Of a stretch of 14,583 nucleotides of DNA, positions 4,905 through 12,142 are shown piece by piece. This stretch comes from Labilibaculum sp032125735 (GTDB lineage Bacteria; Bacteroidota; Bacteroidia; Bacteroidales; Marinifilaceae): contig JAQBBZ010000164.1 of the NCBI GenBank assembly GCA_032125735.1, positions 1-14,583 on the forward strand, written 5' to 3'. Every line of letters starts with the position of its first letter. Within the stretch, counting starts at the first letter, position 1. A program made the position numbers and the translations under genes. The notes below the pieces were generated by a model. The model was not told where the DNA came from, did no database searches, and saw only the letters and a program-made list of their open reading frames with translations.

Positions 4905-6296
4905 ATGACATTTGATAAATTAGAGATTATAGAGCCCATTCTAAGAGCGATTGGGGCTAAAGGTTATACACATCCCACTCCAATTCAGGAAAAATCAATA
5001 CCAATTTTACTTCGCAAAAGAGATTTATTAGGTTGTGCACAGACAGGAACAGGTAAGACCGCAGCATTTGCAATTCCAATTTTACAGCACATTTTTAATG
5101 ATGCAACACCGGAAAAAGGTCGTCGTAGAATTAAAGCTCTTGTAGTAACTCCAACACGCGAATTGGCTATTCAGATTAAGGATAATTTTTCAGAGTATGG
5201 AAAGTATACAGGAATTCAAAATACAGTAGTATTTGGAGGAGTAAAACAAGGAGCTCAAACAAAGGCTTTGAACGCGGGCGTTGATGTTTTAATCGCCACT
5301 CCAGGTAGATTGTTGGACTTAATCGGACAGGGTTATGTCTCATTAAGAGATGTTAAATATTTTGTTTTGGATGAGGCGGATCAGATGCTCGATATGGGAT
5401 TTATCCACGATATTCGTAAAATTATCGATATGTTGCCTAAACAAAGACAATCTTTGTTCTTTTCGGCTACTATGCCTCCAAATATTGTAAGTTTGGCAGG
5501 TAAAATTTTAGGTAATCCTGATAAAGTAACAATAAGGCCAGAGCAGACTACTGCCGAGAAGGTTGGACAATCTCTTTATTATGTGAGCAAAAAAGCAAAA
5601 CCAAAATTGCTTGCTTTTCTGTTGAAAACGGAAGACGTAGAATCTACATTGGTGTTTTCGAGAACAAAACATGGAGCTGATAAGGTTGTTAAAGGATTGA
5701 TTAAAGCAGGTATTGAAGCAGAAGCAATTCACGGGAATAAATCTCAGAATGCGAGACAACTTGCTTTAAGTAATTTTAAAAATGGCAGTACAAAAGTACT
5801 TGTAGCAACAGATATTGCGGCTAGAGGCATTGATGTTTCAGAATTGTCATTGGTAGTGAATTACGATTTGCCAAATATTCCTGAAACCTACGTTCATCGA
5901 ATTGGGCGAACAGGTCGTGCAAGTGCGAGTGGTAATGCCATTTCATTTTGTGATACGGAAGAAAGGCCATATTTGAAAGATATTCAGAAGCTAATTAAGC
6001 AAGATATTGACGTGGTTAGGGATCATCCATTTCTTCCGGGTGGCGTGGAGGATAATGCTGTTGAAGAGGTAGAACCAGATCGAAGAAGGCAACAACCAAG
6101 GTCATCTAAATCTTCAAAGCCCTCAAATGCATCGAGGTCATCAAATTCTTCAAGGGCATCAAATCCTTCAAGATCATCTAATTCTTCAAGGACAACAGCA
6201 TCTTCGAATTCATCGAAATCGTCAAATTCAGGAAGTAAAGAATGGCGTCGTGGTAATTCTGCCTCAAAAAGCAGACCTGCGAAGAAATCTGAATAG
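4905..6296 (+). CDS. RhlE-like DEAD-box ATP-dependent RNA helicase
   Basis: A 463-residue cytoplasmic RNA helicase that uses ATP to unwind short RNA duplexes, probably in ribosome assembly, mRNA decay or cold adaptation. All core motifs are present: Q motif GYTHPTPIQE, motif I AQTGTGKT (residues 45-52, Lys51), PTRELA, TPGRLLDL, motif II DEAD (156-159), SAT, LVFSRTKHGAD, ATDIAARGIDV, and motif VI HRIGRTGR (331-338). The motif II-IV wording resembles the RhlE subgroup. The tail from about residue 375 is disordered and rich in Ser, Asn, Arg and Lys. Residues 399-440 are seven degenerate hexapeptides of the form R-x-S-N-x-S, and the protein ends in a basic segment. The start at 4905 gives the family's usual N-terminus (MTFDKLEIIEPIL) and falls just after the promoter; 4851 would add 18 atypical residues. 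The gene is monocistronic, with its own terminator. Confidence 0.93.
   Translation: MTFDKLEIIEPILRAIGAKGYTHPTPIQEKSIPILLRKRDLLGCAQTGTGKTAAFAIPILQHIFNDATPEKGRRRIKALVVTPTRELAIQIKDNFSEYGKYTGIQNTVVFGGVKQGAQTKALNAGVDVLIATPGRLLDLIGQGYVSLRDVKYFVLDEADQMLDMGFIHDIRKIIDMLPKQRQSLFFSATMPPNIVSLAGKILGNPDKVTIRPEQTTAEKVGQSLYYVSKKAKPKLLAFLLKTEDVESTLVFSRTKHGADKVVKGLIKAGIEAEAIHGNKSQNARQLALSNFKNGSTKVLVATDIAARGIDVSELSLVVNYDLPNIPETYVHRIGRTGRASASGNAISFCDTEERPYLKDIQKLIKQDIDVVRDHPFLPGGVEDNAVEEVEPDRRRQQPRSSKSSKPSNASRSSNSSRASNPSRSSNSSRTTASSNSSKSSNSGSKEWRRGNSASKSRPAKKSE
6099..6224 (+). repeat. 18-bp tandem repeat in the helicase tail
   Basis: Seven consecutive 18-bp units in frame. The best conserved are units 3, 4 and 5 (6135-6188), of the form AGG TCA TCA AAT TCT TCA. 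Each encodes a hexapeptide: RSSKSS, KPSNAS, RSSNSS, RASNPS, RSSNSS, RTTASS, NSSKSS. The outer copies are more diverged. Because the unit is a multiple of three, gain or loss of copies changes tail length without a frameshift. Confidence 0.8.
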
Positions 6297-6317
6297 AGAT
6301 CATTCTACAATATATGT

Positions 6318-6350
6318 AAAGCCGAAAAGGATATCCTTTTCGGCTTTTTT
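6318..6350 (+). terminator. Intrinsic terminator after the helicase gene
   Basis: AAAGCCGAAAAGGAT (6318-6332) is followed immediately by its exact reverse complement (6333-6347). In RNA it forms a long stem with the central bases as loop, followed by T residues to 6350. It lies 22 bp after the helicase stop. It isolates the helicase from the A2M gene and, being symmetrical, could act on both strands. Confidence 0.88.
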
Positions 6351-6462
6351 ATTATGTGAAAACTATTACAATAATCATTAATTATGATTGTTTATAAGCT
6401 TTGATAAATCATTTCTTATCCTTAATATTATGCTGACTTAATTAATCCTCACAATATACAAA

Positions 6463-9400
6463 ATGAGAAAAAAATTTTGCATTCTGATTTCGCTGGCCAT
6501 TTTGATTCCTGCGATGTTTTCCTGTAAAGACAAAAAGTTTGAAAGCCAGAAAGTTGATCCTGGTTTTGGGCAATATATTTCGGCTTTTACTTCTGGTGTT
6601 GTATCTACCGATGCTGTTATTCAAATTCGCTTGGTAAATGATTACAGTCAACAGGTTGAACCGGGTCAAGAGTTGGAAGAGGGAATTGTAAGCATTACAC
6701 CTTCGGTAAAAGGGAAAGCATATTGGAAAGATCCTCGTTGCTTCGAATTTCGACCAGAAACCCGAATGAAATCAGGTACGCAATATATGGTAAATGTAAA
6801 ATTATCAAAATTGATGGAGGTGCCAGATGAATTCGCTAATCTGAAATTCAATTTCCAAACCATTAAACAGGCTTTTGCATTTACCGGAGAAGGATTGCAA
6901 TCTTGTGATAAAATGGATATGCTTTATCAGAAATACAAAGGATACATTATTACTGCCGATGTAATTCTTGATGATGAGATTGAATCTGTCCTAACTGCAA
7001 GATTGAATTCGCAGAAAAAAAGCATAGACTGGATACACTCGGCTGATGGAAAGCAACATCATTTTGTGGTGGATAGTTTGAAACGAGAAGAGAAAAATGG
7101 AGAATTGAATCTGGAATGGAATGGATCCTTAATTGGTGTGGACGAAAAAGGAGAGGAAGAGATTGAAATTCCAGCTTTGAACGTTTTTAAGGTGATGAGT
7201 GTTACTGTGATTCAGCAACCGGAACAATATGTGTCGATTCGTTTCTCAGATCCTTTACAAAAAAATCAAAACTTGAATGGATTGATTCAAATTGAAGAAA
7301 TGTCTTCTTTGAAATTTATTGTGGATGGTAATGAAGTTCAGGCTTTCCCGGGTTATCGTTTATCTGGAACAAAAACGATTAGTTTTGAAGAAGGAATTCG
7401 AAATGTAATGGATTATGCTTTGACAAAAAGCACTAAAATGGAACTCATTTTTGAGAACATCAAACCAGCCGTTCGATTGATTGGAAAGGGTGTTATTTCT
7501 CCTTCATCGCAAGGATTGATATTGCCATTCGAAGCTGTTAGTTTAAAAGCTGTTGATCTAAGAGTTGTAGAAATATTTGAGAACAATATACTTCAGTTTT
7601 TGCAGGATAATAAAATGGGTGAATCAGATAACATCAGGAGAGTCGCTCGTTTAATTTTGCAAAAAAAGATTGATTTAGGAACCGATAGAGCCGTTGAATT
7701 GAGAAAATGGAACGCCTATACTTTGGATATTGCGAATTACATTGATGTGAAACCTGGATCGATTTACAAACTAGAATTGCGTTTTAGAAAAGAATATGCA
7801 ATTTATGGTTGTGGATCGGAAGAGGAAACTGTAGATCAACTTAGTAGTATGAATGATTTGATTGCAGAACAGCAGTTGGAGAATGAAATGAAAGATTGGG
7901 ATCAGCCGGGATGGTATGAGTCCTACAATTATCCTTCTGGATATGATTGGGAGGAAGAGGATAATCCGTGTCATGTATCGTATTATTATGGAGGGCGTTT
8001 TGTAAGTCGAAATATATTTGCTTCCGATCTGGGAATTATTGCAAAAGGGGGAAATGATAAATCAATCACTTTTGCTATTTCCAATTTGATTACTGCAGAA
8101 CCTGAAGCTTCTGTTGAGTTGGAAGTGTATAATTATCAAAATCAACTAATGGCCAGAAGTAAAACCGGTAAGGATGGTTTGGCCAAAGTACAATTGGATC
8201 GAACTCCATTCCTATTGGTCGCTAAAAAAGGAAATCAGCGTGGTTATTTGCGTTTGGATGATGGTTCGGCTCTTTCGCTAAGTAATTTTAATGTTGGTGG
8301 AGAAGTGGTTCAAAAAGGGATAAAGGGATTTTTGTATGGAGAACGTGGCGTGTGGCGTCCGGGCGATAATTTGTATCTGACTTTTGTTTTGGAAGATTCA
8401 GAGAATCTATTGCCCGATAATCATCCTGTTGCTTTCGAATTAGTTAATCCGCAAGGGAAAACAGTTACACAAAAAGTGAGTACAGGAGGTGTAAAAGGCT
8501 TTTATTCTTTCATTACACCTACCGATTCTGAAGCTCCAACCGGTGATTGGTTAGCAAGAATAAAAGTAGGCGGTGCAATTTTTACAAAAACGATTAAGAT
8601 TGAAACCGTAAAACCCAACAGACTGAAAATTAAACTCGATTTTAAATCTGAAGTTTTAAAGTCTTCTTCGGCGAATCAAAAAGCAAATTTGGAAGTGAAA
8701 TGGCTTCATGGAGCTGTTGCCCGCGATTTAAAAGCAAATATTAGCTTGCGATTGGTTCCCACTAAAACCTCATTTGAAGCGTATCCTCGCTATATTTTTG
8801 ATGATCCGTCAAAAGAGTTTTATGCCGATGAACAAGTTATTTTTGATGGAGAAGTAGATCAGGATGGGAAGGCAATTGTGGATTTGGAATTGAAAGGAAA
8901 TAAATCTGCTCCTGGAATGTTGAATGCTAATTTTATAACTCGTGTTTTTGAAAAGAGTGGTGATTTTAGTATCGATATGCAAAGAGTGAAGTTTGCTCCC
9001 TATGAATCATTTGTGGGGATTCAAATGCCGGAATCGGAGCGAGGTTGGTATTTAACGGATACCGATCATGAAATTCAGATTGCCACAGTAAATGCTGATG
9101 GAGCTCCTGTTGATCGAAAAAATCTTGAAGTAAAGGTATATAAGATTGATTGGCGATGGTGGTGGGATGCTGATGAGGAAAATTTGGCATCATACATTAG
9201 TCGTTCTTCTACTCGGATTGTTTCTAATCAAACGGTGAGTACCAAGCAAGGGAAAGGAAAGTTTAAGCTCAATATTGAATACAACGATTGGACTGATTAC
9301 GGACGTTATTTAATTCGGGTGACTGATCCAATAAGTGGTCATTCTTCAGGCGAAACGGTTTACTTTTCGAAATGGTATGGTCGCACACCCGAAGGAATGC

Positions 9401-12027
9401 CCAGTAACGCTAGCATGCTTTCTTTCACTTCTGATAAAGACAAATATCAGGTAGGCGAGAAGGCTAAAGTAACAATTCCATCTTCAAAATCGGGAAAGGC
9501 TTTGGTAAGTATCGAAACTGGTGCAAAGGTTTTGCAGGCTTTTTGGGTAGATACAAAATCGAAGGAATCAGAATTTTCGTTTGATATTACTGCGAAAATG
9601 GCTCCCAACGCATATGTGAGCGTGACTTTGGTTCAGCCTCACGCTCAAACTGAGAACGATTTGCCAATTCGTATGTACGGAGTGATTCCAATTTTGGTTG
9701 AAGATCCGAATACTCGATTGAGTCCGGAGATTAAAATGCCTGATGTGTTGGAACCTGAGAAAGAATTTGAGGTGACAGTATCGGAAAAAAATGGGAAAGA
9801 AATGACCTATACTTTAGCTGTTGTTGACGATGGCTTGCTTGATTTGACTCGTTTTAAAACACCAAATCCATGGACTACTTTTTATGCCCGGGAAGCGTTA
9901 GGTGTAAAAACATGGGATATGTATGATATGGTAATGGGAGCATTTGGCGCCAGATTGGAGAGAGCATTTGCCATTGGAGGTGATGAGGATGCCGTTGATA
10001 ATAAACAGGCCAAAGCCAATCGCTTTAAACCTGTGGTGATGTTTTATGGTCCATATATATTGCGTGCGGGTGATCGTAAATTGCACAAAATTAAGATGCC
10101 GAATTATGTTGGATCTGTACGTACGATGGTGGTTGCAGGTGATAATGGAGCTTATGGATCTGTTGAGAAAACAACTCAGGTGCGTAAGCCTTTAATGATA
10201 TTGGCAAGCTTGCCAAGAGTGCTTGGTCCAACAGAATCGGTAAAATTACCAGTCACTGTTTTTGCTATGGATCCTAAAATTAAGAATGTAAAAGTAAGAA
10301 TAGAGCCTAATGAATTTCTGATCAGCCAAAGTGGTCTTGAAAAGAGTATCGTTTTTGAAAAAACGGGAGAGAAGGTCATTGATTTTGACCTGAAAGTAGC
10401 TTCTAAATTGGGAATTGCCAAAGTAAAAGTTTTTGCCGAAAGTGGAAATGTAAAAACGACTTACGAGATAGAATTGGATGTGAGAAATCCAAATCCACGT
10501 GTTGTAAATGCAAGCGATACCCTTTTAAAAGCTGGCGAAAGTTGGGCGAGTTTATTGAATCTTCCTGGAATGAATGGAACCAATAAAGGCGTTTTGGAAT
10601 TGTCTCGCATTCCACCAATCGATTTTGGTCGTCGTTTGGAGTATCTTATCGGATATCCTCATGGATGTATTGAGCAGACAACTTCATCAGTTTTTCCTCA
10701 ATTGTTTTTGGATAAAGTGGTGACTCTGGATGCGGATCAAAAAGTTCGAATTACTAAAAATGTTCAGGCTGGTATAAATAGATTGTTGAGTTTTCAAATG
10801 GCTAATGGGGGGTTTAGCTACTGGCCAGGAGGAGATTATGGCAGTGATTGGGGAACGAGTTATGCCGGACATTTTATGTTGAAGGCAGAGGAGTTGGGAT
10901 ATAATTTGCCTGTTGGCTTGAAATCATCTTGGTTGCGATATCAAAAATCAGAAGCTAAAAGTTGGGAGAGTTCTTCTTATCGTGGTGGCGAATATTATTC
11001 TCGTCATGATTTGTTGCAAGCTTACCGATTATACACCCTTGCCGAAGCTGAGGCTCCTGATTTAGCGTCTATGAATAGAATGAGAGAGCAAAACAAACTT
11101 TCACCAGAAGCTAAGTGGCGATTGGCGGCGGCTTATCACTTAATTGGCCAAACCGAAGTTGCTGAGAAGCTGATTCAAAATTTGGGAATAGAAGTGAAAG
11201 CTTATCGTGAACATTCCGGTTCATATGGTTCCGATACTCGTGACAGAGCCATGATTCTGGAAACCTTAAGTTTGCTTAATAAAAAGACTGAGGCATTTCC
11301 GTTGGTTCAGAAATTATCAGCAGAATTATCCAGTGATTCATGGATGAGTACACAAACAACAGCTTTCTGTCTAATTGGAATGGCTGAGTTTGCAGGACGC
11401 GGTGATTCGAAAGAATTAAAAGTTTCCTATTCTTTAAATGGTGGTGGCGTGAAGGAATTGTCAAGCAAAAATCCAGTTATTCAAATTCCTTTGGATTTAA
11501 GTTCTGGTAAGCCTAAAGTAAAAGTGAATAACCTTTCTGATGGTATTCTTTATGTGCGAGTGAGCATTAGTGGAATTCCTGAGACGGGAGATCAGACCTC
11601 GGCCGAAGAGAATCTGAAACTGAAGATTACTTATAAAGATATGCAAGGAAATCCAATCGATGTGAAGAGTTTGCAACAGGGAACTGATTTTAAAGCGGAT
11701 GTTAGAATTGAAAATCCTGGTGTGATGGATAATTATGAGCAAATGGCTTTAACTCAGATATTCCCATCGGGTTGGGAGATTGTAAATACTCGTTTTGGAG
11801 ATGTTGACGAAGTCGTGAAATCTGATGTTCCAACTTATCAGGATATTCGTGACGATCGTGTATATACCTATTTCGATTTGAATAGAAATAATAGCAAAAC
11901 TTTCTCGATTACTTTAAATGCAACCTACATTGGGAAATATTATTTGCCAACAGTAAATTGTGAGGCCATGTATGATGATCGTATCCATGCCCGCAAACCT
12001 GGTCAATGGGTTGAAGTTGTGAAATAG
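6463..12027 (+). CDS. Alpha-2-macroglobulin family lipoprotein (thioester-containing)
   Basis: An 1854-residue envelope protein, predicted to trap proteases in the periplasm. When the bait is cut, the thioester covalently captures the protease. Residues 1-21 are a lipoprotein signal peptide, lipobox MFSC with Cys21 lipidated. A long array of macroglobulin-like beta domains follows, including the MG motif GERGVWRPGD near 626-636. Residues 450-505 form an acidic, Trp/Tyr-rich insert ending in NPCH. Further conserved blocks are DDGLLDLTRFKTP (1122 onward), AIGGDE (1170-1175) and the A2M domain from about 1187 (RFKPVVMFYGPY, MPNYVGSVRTMVVAG). The thioester motif GCIEQ has Cys1402 and Gln1405, and the helical thioester domain runs to about 1690 (NGGFSYWPGG). 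A C-terminal receptor-like beta domain ends WVEVVK. The thioester appears functional. No strong promoter was found; TA-N3-TTTG at 6395-6403 is an imperfect -7 candidate. It probably forms a unit with pbpC, 115 bp downstream. Confidence 0.93.
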   Translation: MRKKFCILISLAILIPAMFSCKDKKFESQKVDPGFGQYISAFTSGVVSTDAVIQIRLVNDYSQQVEPGQELEEGIVSITPSVKGKAYWKDPRCFEFRPETRMKSGTQYMVNVKLSKLMEVPDEFANLKFNFQTIKQAFAFTGEGLQSCDKMDMLYQKYKGYIITADVILDDEIESVLTARLNSQKKSIDWIHSADGKQHHFVVDSLKREEKNGELNLEWNGSLIGVDEKGEEEIEIPALNVFKVMSVTVIQQPEQYVSIRFSDPLQKNQNLNGLIQIEEMSSLKFIVDGNEVQAFPGYRLSGTKTISFEEGIRNVMDYALTKSTKMELIFENIKPAVRLIGKGVISPSSQGLILPFEAVSLKAVDLRVVEIFENNILQFLQDNKMGESDNIRRVARLILQKKIDLGTDRAVELRKWNAYTLDIANYIDVKPGSIYKLELRFRKEYAIYGCGSEEETVDQLSSMNDLIAEQQLENEMKDWDQPGWYESYNYPSGYDWEEEDNPCHVSYYYGGRFVSRNIFASDLGIIAKGGNDKSITFAISNLITAEPEASVELEVYNYQNQLMARSKTGKDGLAKVQLDRTPFLLVAKKGNQRGYLRLDDGSALSLSNFNVGGEVVQKGIKGFLYGERGVWRPGDNLYLTFVLEDSENLLPDNHPVAFELVNPQGKTVTQKVSTGGVKGFYSFITPTDSEAPTGDWLARIKVGGAIFTKTIKIETVKPNRLKIKLDFKSEVLKSSSANQKANLEVKWLHGAVARDLKANISLRLVPTKTSFEAYPRYIFDDPSKEFYADEQVIFDGEVDQDGKAIVDLELKGNKSAPGMLNANFITRVFEKSGDFSIDMQRVKFAPYESFVGIQMPESERGWYLTDTDHEIQIATVNADGAPVDRKNLEVKVYKIDWRWWWDADEENLASYISRSSTRIVSNQTVSTKQGKGKFKLNIEYNDWTDYGRYLIRVTDPISGHSSGETVYFSKWYGRTPEGMPSNASMLSFTSDKDKYQVGEKAKVTIPSSKSGKALVSIETGAKVLQAFWVDTKSKESEFSFDITAKMAPNAYVSVTLVQPHAQTENDLPIRMYGVIPILVEDPNTRLSPEIKMPDVLEPEKEFEVTVSEKNGKEMTYTLAVVDDGLLDLTRFKTPNPWTTFYAREALGVKTWDMYDMVMGAFGARLERAFAIGGDEDAVDNKQAKANRFKPVVMFYGPYILRAGDRKLHKIKMPNYVGSVRTMVVAGDNGAYGSVEKTTQVRKPLMILASLPRVLGPTESVKLPVTVFAMDPKIKNVKVRIEPNEFLISQSGLEKSIVFEKTGEKVIDFDLKVASKLGIAKVKVFAESGNVKTTYEIELDVRNPNPRVVNASDTLLKAGESWASLLNLPGMNGTNKGVLELSRIPPIDFGRRLEYLIGYPHGCIEQTTSSVFPQLFLDKVVTLDADQKVRITKNVQAGINRLLSFQMANGGFSYWPGGDYGSDWGTSYAGHFMLKAEELGYNLPVGLKSSWLRYQKSEAKSWESSSYRGGEYYSRHDLLQAYRLYTLAEAEAPDLASMNRMREQNKLSPEAKWRLAAAYHLIGQTEVAEKLIQNLGIEVKAYREHSGSYGSDTRDRAMILETLSLLNKKTEAFPLVQKLSAELSSDSWMSTQTTAFCLIGMAEFAGRGDSKELKVSYSLNGGGVKELSSKNPVIQIPLDLSSGKPKVKVNNLSDGILYVRVSISGIPETGDQTSAEENLKLKITYKDMQGNPIDVKSLQQGTDFKADVRIENPGVMDNYEQMALTQIFPSGWEIVNTRFGDVDEVVKSDVPTYQDIRDDRVYTYFDLNRNNSKTFSITLNATYIGKYYLPTVNCEAMYDDRIHARKPGQWVEVVK

Positions 12028-12142
12028 AGTGATATTTTTAACCTGTCAGAGTCTGAAAGACCTGACAGGCTTATTGTGTTGAAATTAAGCAGGAACAAAA
12101 AATTCCCCTTTAGGGGTGGTAAGCGCAAAGGAAAGAAAGTAA
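12028..12142 (+). other. Spacer between A2M and pbpC with two inverted repeats
   Basis: CCTGTCAG (12042-12049) pairs with CTGACAGG (12062-12069). Inside, GTCT (12051-12054) pairs with AGAC (12058-12061) around a GAA loop, leaving one bulged A. No T-run follows, so it is not a typical terminator. A second, small inverted repeat, CCCC-TTTA-GGGG (12105-12116), lies 27 nt before the pbpC ATG, within the leader. The hairpins may moderate pbpC expression relative to A2M, or the first may be a dispersed intergenic repeat; I cannot tell from one copy. No promoter matching TAnnTTTG is evident, so pbpC is probably read from upstream. Confidence 0.6.

Noticed and set aside
6127..6381. Open frame of 84 codons over the helicase 3' end
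   Set aside because: It is an out-of-frame reading of the 18-bp tandem repeat, with His/Gln/Leu-rich composition, and runs through the terminator.
6395..6403. TAAGCTTTG as the A2M promoter -7 box
   Set aside because: It has three bases rather than two between TA and TTTG and no well-placed -33 element, so it is mentioned only as a weak candidate.
12105..12116. CCCC-TTTA-GGGG as a terminator before pbpC
   Set aside because: The stem is only 4-5 bp and is followed by GGTAAGCG rather than a T-run; recorded only as part of the spacer.
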